In this document: piece after piece, positions 1 to 10,300 of the stretch
Layout of the letters: every line of letters begins with the position of its first letter
How positions within the stretch are numbered: the stretch's first letter is position 1
Assembly (NCBI RefSeq): GCF_048773025.1
Contig: NC_133544.1
Span: 63,973,501 to 64,037,500, forward strand
DNA length: 64,000 nucleotides
Direction of reading: 5' to 3'
Source of the DNA: Camelus bactrianus
Lineage: Eukaryota > Chordata > Mammalia > Artiodactyla > Camelidae
Position numbers and translations under genes: made by a program
Notes under the pieces: generated by a model
The model's database searches: none
What the model saw: only the letters and a program-made list of their open reading frames with translations
What the model was told of the DNA's origin: nothing

Positions 1-1439
1 GTCAGCACATGTACATAGTACCTGGGTTCCGATGTGCCTCCCCCAAACAGGAAGGAGGGTGTGTTCAGTTCATAGACCACGTGGTCTGTGCACACAGATG
101 GGAATAACGTGGCTCACCACAAACCTTCATTTGTCTACTGCTCTTTCCCTGGTCATTAAGTTCGGCAGTACCTGAAAAGGGGCATGGGAAAAGCAGTTAG
201 TATTAAAGGTTCGAGCTGAGGGAAACTGCAGATTAAACAAGTTGACATACATGTATCATTTTTCAGCAGAATAATTTTGCCAGCCTGTTTGAAATAGAAT
301 TTAGTCTAGCCTCTGAACTCTTCTTGCAGTCTACCTTCTGTACATTTATTTAGCTTACACTTACTTTTCTCCACCCAGAATCTAATGACTCTTTTTAAAA
401 ACTCACAGACCTGTGCCTTCTTGGTGAAAGGCAATCTTATCCCCAATAATTAACATATCTCTTCCTTCCTTTCTTGGTTCTAGGGCTCTACTTAGGTTTT
501 TCAATAAATAAAGTTACTTTAACATCAAGTGACAAAAAAACAGACCTTCTGACTTTCAGAATCTATTCAGTTGTTTGGGTTTTGTAAAGTTATAACAAGA
601 ATAAAATCTTGTTTCTTTTGAAATCTGACATCGAATCTTATTGATCAGATTTTGAAGCGTGTCAGGCTTTTCAGTCCTGTTCCCTCCACAAGCAGAACTG
701 GACTTATTAGACCATGTGTCCAAAAATTCTCCTAAAGTCACATTTTCTATCCCATTGCTCCAAAGTGTTCAGTCTCACTTGTTAGTGACTGGTAATTTTT
801 CTCTTTGTAAAATAAAGTCAAGAAGCACGTCAGATTTCCTGTGACCCAGTGCTATAACACACTCCTGCAGAATGTGGTATCTACGGTCTGCAAACCCTTA
901 GTGTGTGTCAACACCACAGAGCTGGTGACTGAAGTTTTTATAATGTTACATGTCATGTAGAATGTAGCTGTCAATCTTCCATGTGGTTTCATTGTTTCAA
1001 TGGATAGATTAATATAAAGGACCAAAGGCAAACAAACAACTAGAAGAGAAAGTACAGACAGAGTGTCTAAAAAAGTGCCTGTTCTTTGCTTTTAAGGTCA
1101 AAATAAATCCTGAATGTTGGAAGAGAGTTTGTATTTAGTTGAGACGTCTCCTCTTCTGCCCCATTTCATCTGAGTCCTGACATGCAGCTGATGCCCTGGT
1201 GTCAAATTAGTTGTAACCAAGCAGAGGAGACCGGGAATGCCCTCAACAGCCTGGGGAGCAGCATGATGTTCTATGTGTAACACATATATTTATATGTAAT
1301 AATTATACATGTATTTTTTATATATATATATGCTGGAAAAGTTGATATTGATATAATATTATTAAAATAATCCTACTCTGATATGTCGATTTTTATATAC
1401 ACTCTTTTGTTGATTTATAGATTTATGAAATTTTATCAC
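1..1439. other. Intergenic, no gene recognised
   Basis: AT-rich sequence with only short frames. A TA-rich patch lies near 1310-1345. I see no V exon, RSS or family I can name. Confidence 0.5.
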
Positions 1440-3850
1440 ATGTATGGGTTCTGGTAACCACCACTAATATGATACGGAACTGTTCCATCACCCTAAAGAA
1501 CTTGCCTTTTCACAAACTCCCCACCCCTGCAACCCCTGCAAACTCCTGGAAACAACTGATTGCTTTTTTGTCTCTGTATTTTTCCCTTTTAAGAATGTTG
1601 TATGGGTAACATCATACATTATGTATGCAATTATAATAATCCAATGAGTGCAATCACACACTATGTAGCCTCCTGAGTGTGACTTTTTCACTCAGCACAA
1701 CACCCTTGGGATCCACCTAGCTTACTGCACGTGGCAATAGTCTGTTCCTTTTAGTCACTACAGACTTGTGATTCCTCAACTTATGATTATGGTCAGAAAG
1801 CCATATGCATTCTGTAGACACCATACTTTGATTTTGAATTTTGATCTTTTCCAAGCTAGCAACATGCAGTGTCATGTTCTCTGCTGGTGCTGGGCAGGGA
1901 CACCAAGCTGAGCGCCCAGCCAGCCCCGGGATCACCAGGCTAAAGCAATCCATGGTACACGTAGAACCATTCTGTACCCACTCAACCATTCTGTTCTTCA
2001 CTTTGAGCACAGTGCCCAATAAATTACATGAGATTTTCAACACTTTAGTATAAAATAGACCTTGTGTTAGATGATTTTTCTCAGTAGGAGGATAATGTAA
2101 GTGTTGAGCACATTTAAAGGAGGCCAGGCTAGGCTAAACTGTGATGCTGCCTAAGTTTGTGTATTAAATGCATTTTGACTTATGATATTTTCAACTTATA
2201 ATGGTTTATTGGGATCTAACTCCATCATAAGTTGAGGAAGATCTACAAGTAATATGTCATTGTATGGATGCACTAAAGTATATTTATCCATTTATCCAAT
2301 GAAGAACATTTGGATGGTTTCCAGTTGGGGCCATCACAAATATAGCTACCATGAATATTCATGTACAGATTTCTGTGTGATCAGAAGTTTTTCATTCTTC
2401 ACATATAAATACCCAGAAGTGTGATTGCTGGGCCCTAAGGTAAGTGGATGTTTAACTTAATGTGAAACTGTCAAACTGTTTTCCAAAATGACTGGACCAC
2501 TCGCGCACCTGCAATGTATAAGTGATTCAGTTTCTCTGCATCCTTGCCAGGACTTGGCATTGTCAGTATGTTTTATTTTAGCCATTCTGATAGATGTGGA
2601 GTGGCTGGCTGTGGCTTTAATATGCGCTTCTTTAGTGGCTAATGAAGCTGAACATTTGTTCATATACTTATTTATTGGCTTATTTTCCTACTACATATCT
2701 TCTGTGGTGAAGTGTCTGTGTGAGTCTTTTGTTCATTTTATACCTGGGCTGCTTGTTTCTTTCTGCTAAATTTAGAGAATTCATTATATTCTGAATACCA
2801 GATCTTTCAAAGACATATGTTTTGCAAATATTTCCTGCCAATCTGTTGTTTGTCTTTTTCACTCTCTTAATAATGTCTTTCACAGAGCAAACATTTTTAA
2901 TTTTGATTAAATCTAATTTATTTTTTTTTTAATGGACTGTGCTTTTGGTATCATGTCTAAAACCATTTTGTGTAGCGCTAGGTCTTAAAATTTTTCTTAG
3001 GCTTTCTCCTAAAAGATTTATAGTTTTACATTTTACACTTCGATGCATGATCCATTTTGAGACTATCCTCAAATTTTTCTAACAAGTATTAGATTTACAC
3101 CAAATTTCACTTATTTGTGTATGAATATCCACTTGTTGTAGCATCATTTGCTGATCTGACTACCTTTCCTTCATTGATTGTCTTTCCACCTTGTCAAAAA
3201 ATCAGTTTTCCTCACTTATGTGGGTCTGCTTCTGTATTCTTATTCAGTGGAATAAAATTGTTAATAATATTCTTTCATTATCCTTTTAGCATTACAGCAT
3301 TTGTATGTGGTTTTCTTTTTCATTCGTCCTATTTCTATTTTGTAATTCCTCTCTTTTATTCCATTGATAACTCTGTTGATAATTCTAGCCAGAAGTATAT
3401 CAATGTTATTAATCATTTTAAAATAATTAACTTTGTATTTCATGATTATCTCTACAGTATGCTTTAGGGTTCACCAATTTGAATTTTTAATTTTTTTCCT
3501 TCTTTTTGATTATGTTGGGTTTAATTTGTTCTTCTTTTTCTGTCTTCTTTTGTTGTGCAACCCTTTTTCTTTGATAATAATATAAGTATTTAAAAGATAA
3601 ATTTGCTTTTACCTCGTATTTTAGCTGTGTCTCATATATAGTTATTTGTGTGTGTTCTCACTATATCTTCTTTCTAAATATTTTCTAACAACCATTGTAA
3701 TCACTTCTTTAATTAATGGGTTATTTTAAAACTTCGTGTCTAAATTCCAAGTATTTGGGAGTTTCAAGAGAGAATTTTTTGCAATTGATTTTCTAAATCA
3801 ATTTAACTTTTGGTCAAGGAATAAATCCTGCATAACTTTAGTTTTTTAAA
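1440..3850 (-). mobile_element. Old L1 LINE fragment, antisense
   Basis: Read on the minus strand this is the end of L1 ORF2 plus 3' UTR. On the plus strand the familiar antisense phrases appear, such as the 'acccagaagtgtgattgctgg' stretch near 2411 and the following text on tissue-like CAAACTGTTTTCC near 2470. It is heavily diverged and split by a Tigger-type element at 1761-2249. The short frames in it are not genes. Confidence 0.75.
1761..2249. mobile_element. Tigger-type non-autonomous DNA transposon
   Basis: The ends are imperfect inverted repeats: left contains CCTCAACTTATGAT (about 1773-1786) and right contains ATCATAAGTTGAGG (about 2224-2237). A TA lies on each side (1759-1760 and 2250-2251), the target used by pogo/Tigger elements. 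It interrupts the antisense L1, whose sequence resumes after it. The exact subfamily was not determined. Confidence 0.65.
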
Positions 3851-3875
3851 ATGTACTAAGATTTTTTATGGACTA

Positions 3876-3880
<5 letters not shown>

Positions 3881-3921
<41 letters not shown>

Positions 3922-3939
3922 TGTGTGTGTCTGTGTGTG
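3881..3939. repeat. (GT)n microsatellite
   Basis: About 29 GT units with two CT interruptions near the 3' end, just downstream of the TRAV23 RSS. Cys-Val repeat frames across it are artefacts. Confidence 0.95.
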
Positions 3940-3984
3940 AATATTTCATCTACACATCAGAATGTGGCTGGAGCCCCGGCTGCA

Positions 3985-4023
3985 GGTTTGGGTACAGGCT
4001 GCAGGGGCCTGGGGAGCACCGTG
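3985..4023 (-). other. TRAV23 23-RSS
   Basis: On the minus strand: heptamer CACGGTG, 23-bp spacer, nonamer ACCCAAACC. The fourth heptamer base differs from consensus CACAGTG, but the critical first CAC is kept. Confidence 0.8.
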
Positions 4024-4530
4024 CACTTGCTGCACAGAAGTCGGTGGCTGCATCTCCGGGCTGGGAGTCCTTGATGTGCAATGAGAAGTGTTTAGCACTT
4101 TTATTGGAGGAAACTGTGAATCTTCCAACTTCCTTTTTATGCCCACCTGAAGTTTTGGCTATCAAGAATCCAGGGCCTTGACCAGGGTACTGCTGGTACC
4201 GTGGGAAGTAGTCAAATGCGTCATTCTCATAAGTATAGTTCAGAACTGAAATCACTCCTTCGTGGACTGCCAGGGGCTGAGGGCTCTGTTTCACCTGCTG
4301 TTGCTCACTATTTCCCATTCTGTTGTCCACTCACTCCTGAATAAAAAGAAAAAGTCGTTAGGTCCACAAATTCATATTTCTGTCTGAAAATTTCTACGAG
4401 CATGAATTTGTCCACACCCCCATTTTCTCATTCCTGCAAATTTATGACATAGCCTAGAGTTTCTCTTCCATAACTCACAGCTTACTTGAACCCACAGAAT
4501 TAAAAATACTGCTCCCAGAAGCTTGTCCAT
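4024..4530 (-). pseudogene. TRAV23: TRAV23/DV6 V gene, defective
   Basis: The leader exon is 4479-4530 (MDKLLGAVFLILWVQ, donor GTGAGT) and the V exon is 4024-4336. The V region starts QQQVKQSPQ and keeps the TRAV23 hallmarks YENxAFDYFP and SAKHFSLHI, ending FCAAS, so membership of the human TRAV23/DV6 subgroup is clear. The Ig core is broken: the first conserved Cys is Tyr (LNYTYEN), the core Trp is Arg (DYFPRYQQ), and the Tyr before the second Cys (YFC) is Asp (TDFC). The leader part of the V exon also appears one base out of register with the V frame, and the spliced leader as I read it runs into a stop. A rearranged product could not fold normally. Allelic variation or assembly error is the alternative, though three separate core changes argue for a true pseudogene. 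It is the last V gene of this window in transcription order. Confidence 0.85.
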
Positions 4531-4539
4531 TTTTCCTGG

Positions 4540-6180
4540 AGCCAAAGCTCAGTGACAGCACAGGTGGGCCTCTGGTCCTCTCAGCCAGTGAGGAAGCTGA
4601 CTTTAACTTCACACGTTTCAATTTTTTTCAATGGGATCCTCCCTCAAACAAGTGCTTTCACTTAGAACTATTTGTCTCAAAGCAAGCATTTCCTTATTTT
4701 GGTCTTACTTAGAAATGCTGAAAATTGCATTCATTGGGAATCAGAAATCCCATCCTTACACATGGATAAAGATCAGTTTCAAATTTCCATCCTCCATTCC
4801 TCAGCTTCCGTTTATTCACATATCCTAGAATATTAAAATAATATAGCAGAACAGCTTGAAGTCTTAATAGGAGTAACACTATTTTACAACGGGGGAAAAA
4901 CAGAATCCCACAAAGTCACAAGATCAGCATGCAGAGGGGCATTTCCCTTTTATTATAAATACTAATTATAGTTCATTGAGGACACACAAGGGACACAATA
5001 TACCATTATAAGCGAAGGCCATGGATCAGAACAGAGAGAATATATAGTTCTCTTCCCTCAGGGAACTTAAATTTTATTGCAGTCTTTCAGATGTGTCCAG
5101 ATTTTATTCCACCCTAAGAAATGACAAAACATACTTAAATCACTTTCAATTTCTTTATACTTTTTTCTAAAATATATATACCAAGCAAAGGAAATATTTC
5201 TAGTACTATACATGGAGAAAAGAAATTAAGAAGTACTAGAATTACCTGTTGTGGAAGAGTTTTCCTTTCAAAATGGATAGGAGAAAATCGAAAAATTCTG
5301 CTGACTTTGGAAGATATGGGGCCATGAAGAAATTCAAGAATACAACATTTTTGGTAGATCTTAGGAATACATTCAGGAATACAACATTTTGGTAGTTCTT
5401 ATTCTGTATTTGAACAAGCATTTAACATTTTCTTCACACTTCATCCTCGTAGGCAAGATACAAAACTGTGAGGAATCAGTTTGGCTTTTGATTTAACACA
5501 ACAGAATATAGAGGTAGAAATTGAGGATAATTCCAGAGCAGCCATAAAAATAGCACTTATCTGCATTATAAATAATACAAGTTAAAAGAAACAGGAAGCA
5601 GTTTTTCCCCCGAAACCCAGAGAGAACGTGGTGTTTCTGCATTTGATGTCAGCTCAAATCCTACTAAAGTAGAACATCATCATGGTCCAAAAGGAGACAC
5701 TGGTCAGAGCGCCCACTCCTCAGACTACATGATTGATAGATGTAAATTGAAGTAAAGTAGTAGATAGTAATTTGTTAGATTTTCAAAGAATAATTTCTGG
5801 CTACTTGTAGAATATTCTACATCTGTATGTGGGACAAACAGTCTTCTCCGAAGCGGCATTGCCCCTTGGTGGCCATAGAGAGAAGTTCCATTGAAACATC
5901 ATACACAGCTTCTTAAAAATTCATGTTCATCACCATGCGTGAATCAGAGCAAAGGAATAAGTGACTGAGTCTTCTTGCACCAATCATTTCCTTAGACAGA
6001 AGATTAGCCCTTGTTGAGAAATTGGCCCCCAGGCAGAATCACTGCACAGGGCCATCTTTCTTCCTGTAACATCAACATCAGCTCAAAAGAGCCCTTCACA
6101 CTGAAGAGAACATGAATCTAAACAGTTACTAAATTAGACAGTTTTTGTCCCTTTCTGTCAACAATTGAAATAGTTATCTT
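4540..6180. other. Intergenic between TRAV23 and TRAV22
   Basis: No gene recognised. A short imperfect tandem repeat (AATACAACATTTTGGTAG type) occurs at about 5336-5402. A strong CTCF-like core is listed separately at 5861-5875. Confidence 0.5.
5861..5875 (-). promoter_or_regulatory. CTCF-like motif
   Basis: The plus strand reads GCCCCTTGGTGGCCA, so the forward CTCF core (CCACCAAGGGGC) is on the minus strand, the same direction as the V genes. It lies about 1.3 kb upstream of the TRAV23 leader. Motif match by eye only. Confidence 0.5.
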
Positions 6181-6600
6181 TTTATTTTTAGCCAACATGA
6201 TGGGTCATAGTGATCTCATCATGGTAGTAATTTGATTTCCCTGATGGCAAATGATGTAGAACAGGGGTTTGCAAACTTTTACCATAATGGATAAAACAGT
6301 AAATTTTTTGGCTCTGCAGGCCATTCAGTCTGTGTTGCGACTACTAGACTCTGCCATTTGTAGCATGAAAGAAGCCATTGATAGTACATTTTAAAAATGG
6401 GAATTGCTTTGTTCCAACAAGATTTTATTTACAGAAATAGGTGCCTGGATGGATTTGGCTCATGGGACATATTTTGCTGATTCTTGATGTAGAGTATATA
6501 TCTTTTATAAAGATTCTGATTAAATATTTTGCTCATTTTTAAACTGGGTAACAAGTCTTTTATTGAGACTTTTAAAATGATGTGTTCTTGATTCAGTGAG
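6180..6600 (-). mobile_element. Old L1 fragment, antisense, split by hAT element
   Basis: Segments 6180-6252 and 6494-6600 read as consecutive antisense L1 3' sequence (for example TTTGATTTCCCTGATGGC, then GCTCATTTTTAAACTGGG). They are separated by the DNA transposon at 6261-6485. Confidence 0.6.
6261..6485. mobile_element. hAT-type non-autonomous DNA transposon
   Basis: A 225-bp element starting ACAGGGGTTTGCAAAC and carrying the familiar 'ggctctgcaggccat' and 'ttttatttacagaaatagg' parts of a common mammalian hAT MITE. It is flanked by a perfect 8-bp direct repeat GATGTAGA (6253-6260 and 6486-6493), the target-site length of hAT elements. The right terminal repeat is weak. Confidence 0.75.
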
Positions 6601-6892
6601 CACTCTCATTGCCATGTGGTCAGAATCACCCTAATATAATCCGTAACTGCTTGAAAAAAATGAATTTGAAACCCGTGACTTAGAGGAGTACCGAGCAGTA
6701 AACATCACTATTGTGACAGGAATGAGCTGCAAAGTGAATTTCATTTTCCAATCATCATAAAGGATGATGGAATAAGCTGTGATATCATGTCAACTACTTT
6801 TGCTGATGTTAAGTTTCAAATAAAATCAGACGTCCTTGATGTTAGGTGTGTTCTGAGTGTAGAAGAAAAACAATTTTTTTTGAAGTTATCCA

Positions 6893-7735
6893 TCTCTTGG
6901 CTGTTGTAGATAGTATTGTTATCAGCAGTGTGGTGCATGTATGTTCTGAATTAGAGCTTTCTCTGGATATATGCCCAGGAGTGGGATTGCTGGATCATAT
7001 GCTAACTCTTTAGTCTATTTAAGGAATCCATACTATTTTCCATATTGGCTATTGATAGTACGCTAGATATGGAAGCAACCTAAATGTCCATCAACGGATG
7101 ACTGGATAAAGAAGCAGTGGTATATTTATACAATGGAATAGTACTCTGCCATAAAAAAGAATAAAATAATGCTATTTGCAGCAACATGAATGGACCTGGA
7201 GATTGTCATTCTAACGGAAGTCAGCCAGAAAGAGAAAGAAAAATACCATATGATATCACTTATATTTGGTATCTAAAAAAACAGGGGGATACTATGAACT
7301 CATCTATCAAATAGAAACAGACTTACAGACTTAGTAAACAATCTCATGGTTACCAGGAGAAGGGAGTGGGAGGGGATACATTTGGGAGTTTGAGATTTAC
7401 AAATGTTAGCCACTATATATAAATATAGATTTTAAAAAAGTTTCTGTCAGTACATATATGTAAACTAAAAGAGAGTGCAGTATATTGTATGTATGCATTT
7501 ACATGTAATATAATGTATATGTGCAGCCAAACTTTAATAACTGTACCTAATAAAACTGAAAATGGAGAAGAGTTTCTTTTGTATAGCACAGGGAACTATG
7601 TTCAATATCTTGTAACAACCTTTAATGGAAAATAATATGAAAACAAATATATGCGTGTATGTGCATGACTGGGATACTGTGCTGTACACCAGAGATAGGC
7701 ACACTGTAACTGACTGGACTTCAACAACAACAAAA
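6893..7735 (+). mobile_element. L1 3' end with 5' inversion
   Basis: About 6893-7050 is antisense L1. From about 7060 the sequence switches to sense L1 (AACCTAAATGTCCATCAACG, then the ATGGAATAGTACTCTGCC block) and runs through the 3' UTR to an A-rich end near 7735. Head-to-head adjacent segments of the same element are the mark of twin priming. Roughly 7440-7565 is not shared with the L1 at 48833-49572. Confidence 0.7.
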
Positions 7736-7830
7736 AAGAACTTTCAATATAGGTGAGGACTAACAAGCCCTACAAATGAGTGTGGGGCCTCACGGTGAGA
7801 CTGTGGCTGGAGGGGGCTGAGCCCGCTGAG

Positions 7831-7869
7831 GGTTTGTGTTCAGGCTGCAGGTGCCTGGGGAGCACTGTG
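7831..7869 (-). other. TRAV22 23-RSS
   Basis: Minus strand: consensus heptamer CACAGTG, 23-bp spacer, nonamer ACACAAACC. Confidence 0.9.
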
Positions 7870-8386
7870 CTCCACAGCACAGAAGTAAGTCGCCGAGTCT
7901 GTGGTCTGGGAAGAGGAAATGTTCAAGGAGCTGCGGCGTTCTTTAGCGACTGTCGTGGCACTGAATCTTCCATCATGCTTTGTCCCTGAAGCAACGTAAA
8001 ACAGGTGGATGAGGCGGCCCCCAGGGTTCTGATGATACCAGTGCACACTGGTCACAGAGCTGGAAAACTTGCACCACAGCGTGGAGGCGGCGCCCTCCTG
8101 GAGACTCAGGACTGGAGGACTCTGCTCCACATCCTCCCCTGTCACACCTGATGAGAAACACAGAAACAGTCACAGGTGAGGGTCACTGTAACTCCTCCAA
8201 AACCCTGGAAGTGTCCCCGGGGATGATGAGAAGTCTAGAAGGCGTGCCAGAATTGTCAGCTCCCATCCCTCCCCCCTCAACAACACTGCAGCTGCTCAAT
8301 CCTGCACTTTCCCTATGGGAAAGCCCGAACTCACAGCAAACCTGGGCAAACAAAAGCCCCAGCACAGCGTCCACCAGCCTCTTCAT
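7870..8386 (-). CDS. TRAV22: TRAV22, T-cell receptor alpha V segment
   Basis: The leader exon is 8335-8386 (MKRLVDAVLGLLFAQVC, donor GTGAGT) and the V exon is 7870-8147 after a TCAG acceptor. The junction codon reads Cys, then VTGEDVEQSPP. The V domain has the first Cys in STLWCKFSS, core Trp in VHWYHQNPGG, LIHLFYVASGTKHDGR in FR2-CDR2, and DSATYFCAVE at the end. LIxLFYxxSGTKxxGR and SSSQTTDS are specific to human TRAV22. The product is the antigen-binding V domain of the TCR alpha chain, expressed on T cells after joining to a J segment. All splice sites, both Cys, the Trp and the RSS look intact, so it should be functional. It lies between TRAV8 and TRAV23. Confidence 0.92.
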
Positions 8387-8700
8387 GACGCCTCACCTTC
8401 TTGCTGGGATGTTTTCACCATATGATGCATAACTCCACTCCTGGGTGGTGAGTATCATGACTTTTTCCTGCTCCTGTAACCTGTCAGCTCACCCAATGAA
8501 ACCTGCTCTGGGGACACTCTGTGTCAGGAAGCCCCACCCTCTCCCATCAAGTGAACTGAGAAAGGGCTGGAAAGGGGTAGATTGAGAGTGAGGGGGAAAA
8601 GGTGACTTTCAATGGTTTAGACACAATGTTGAACCTGGGAAATGAAATTTCAGATTTGTCCCTGATATAAAAAAAAGCTTTGGTAATAAAAGTGAAAAAA

Positions 8701-9126
8701 TCAGGAAAGTCTAATATCTAGTCTTTGAAATTTTCCTTCTTTTGTTTTGTTTATATGAGTCTCTGTTTGATCCAGGAGTCTCTTCTGAGAGATACGGGTA
8801 AAAATAATGACAAAGATACAGATAAAAACAATGACAATAAAGATATATCCTTTACAATCATGAAATTCTAGTGCTTGAATCAGAGAATCAAACAGAGCTA
8901 TTAATTGAAAAGAATCTTCAGCAGGAAGCAGATTCCTTCTCATGTGCTGGTAAGGACTTAGTTTTTCCTCACACACAATTATTCTCCCCTCTGTACTATT
9001 ACTAGCTCTCAATTGTGCTTCAAAATTTCTCAAGTCTTTTGTTGAAAAGCATAATTTTACTGAGTAAATATGAAGATCTAATTGATTTATTAGGCAATTC
9101 ATTAAACGGGCAGCTTCCTTTCCCAC
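8701..9126 (-). CDS. Unrecognised 141-codon frame with membrane segment
   Basis: An uninterrupted minus-strand frame (open back to about 9153) in the TRAV22-TRAV8 interval. The translated protein has a Leu-rich N-terminal part (LMNCLINQLDLHIYSVKLCF), one possible N-glycosylation site (NST), a strongly hydrophobic stretch of about 17 residues (GYIFIVIVFICIFVIIF, around residues 93-109) and a basic tail beginning TRISQKR. Just upstream on the minus strand is a pyrimidine-rich run followed by CCCCCAG, which could be a splice acceptor, so this may be a terminal exon or a remnant of one. I see no AATAAA soon after the stop, no start-codon context and no family match. It could be part of an old retrocopy or a chance frame; no function is assigned. 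Confidence 0.3.
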   Translation of the reverse strand: MGKEAARLMNCLINQLDLHIYSVKLCFSTKDLRNFEAQLRASNSTEGRIIVCEEKLSPYQHMRRNLLPAEDSFQLIALFDSLIQALEFHDCKGYIFIVIVFICIFVIIFTRISQKRLLDQTETHINKTKEGKFQRLDIRLS

Positions 9127-9538
9127 CCAGCAGCTAGAAGGGTGCTCTGGGGGCTACAAGGTGGAAGAGTTTTACAAGAAGAAGGATGCTGCAAGAGATC
9201 ATTAGAAAAAGAAAAGAAAGGATAGTTTTTAGGCCTTCTTTGGGGGAGGGTGAAGGTTTTGTCATGCAGATGGCTCCTCTTCCTCTGGAGGATGGAGAGC
9301 TCCCATGGGACATACTACCTCTCTAGTGTTAACCGGAAAATTTCTACTGATTGATTAAGATTACATTTCTGGGGAAAGGTGACACTGCATTTGGGTGAGA
9401 TGTTAAGTCTAGGTTTGGTATCATGGGCTTTTAGCACAACTGACACCATTTTGAGTCTGCGGCTTTCATTTTAACACTTTCAACAACTATTCTCAACTAG
9501 ATGCCCTAGGGTAGGCCCTCGGTATAAGAAAAGCTTAC

Positions 9539-9556
9539 AGTGCCTCCTAGAGGCTA
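9539..9556 (-). promoter_or_regulatory. Weak CTCF-like motif
   Basis: The plus strand contains TGCCTCCTAGAGGC, a weaker match than the other sites. It lies about 1.15 kb upstream of the TRAV22 leader and has the same orientation as the rest. Confidence 0.25.
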
Positions 9557-9569
9557 AAACCTTAAGAAA

Positions 9570-9837
9570 GGAATACTTCTGTTATGAAACCAAACTCGAG
9601 TTCGTTCACCCAGTGGGCAGCAAAACCAATCTACTGATACCAGATTGTGGTGAAAGAAAGTGCAGCATTTATTTGTGGGGTGCCAGACAAGGGAAATGGG
9701 CAGCTCATGCTTGAAAACCCCAAACTCCCTGACGGCTTTCAGGGAAGAGATTTAAAGGCAACATTTGGAGTGGAGTGGAAAAGCTTGTGGCCCTTCTTCT
9801 GACTGGCTGATGGTGAGGTAGCAGGGAGATGTTTCAG
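9570..9837. other. Retroviral-like flank of the LTR, unassigned
   Basis: Text such as GCAGCATTTATTTGTGGGG and the GC-moderate run up to the LTR resembles LTR or leader sequence of endogenous retroviruses. I cannot place it with confidence; it may belong to a second, antisense LTR. Confidence 0.25.
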
Positions 9838-10300
9838 TGTGAAGGAAAAGCCGGGCTGGTCTAACAAGATAACTCACAAGTCTAGGAATGTGAAGGAGAG
9901 GCTGCGCTGGGCTAACAAGATAACTCACAAATCTAAGTATTGGAATACTGATCTGAGTTCTGCTAGACTAACTTGTAAATCTAGGTTAATTAGTGTTGGT
10001 TTGCTGTTCATGATTTTTGCTAGCCAGCTGGGTTTTCAAAGATATATATCTGGCTTTGGAATGTTGGTTTGCTGCCTCCCCGCCTCCACTTTTGTGATGA
10101 TAATGCTGCTAAAGCTGTTCCATGCCTATTGGCCTAATACCCCAAGCTTGTACTTTACCCTATAAAACCTCATGTGCACATCTTGGAGGTGCTCAGAGCT
10201 TCGGAGCAGAAGCCCCTCTGAGCCCGCCGGCCTAATACATCTGAGTACTCCAACCCTCCGAGTGGTGCTTGTTTCTTGGCTGGCCTGTTGTTTCTGTAAC
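9838..10300 (+). mobile_element. ERV1-like LTR fossil
   Basis: LTR-like organisation. A U3 part carries two adjacent copies of a ~51-bp unit (about 9838-9888 and 9889-9939, each with TAACAAGATAACTCACAA). Then come a TATA-like CCCTATAAAACC near 10159 and an R/U5-like tail with CTTGTTTCTTGGCTGGCC near 10268. This is typical of gammaretrovirus-related (ERV1) LTRs. No internal retroviral genes follow, so it is probably a solitary LTR. Exact ends and age are uncertain. Confidence 0.5.

Noticed and set aside
3883-4181. Cys-Val repeat frames on the plus strand
   Set aside because: They are translations of the (GT)n microsatellite running into the antisense of TRAV23.
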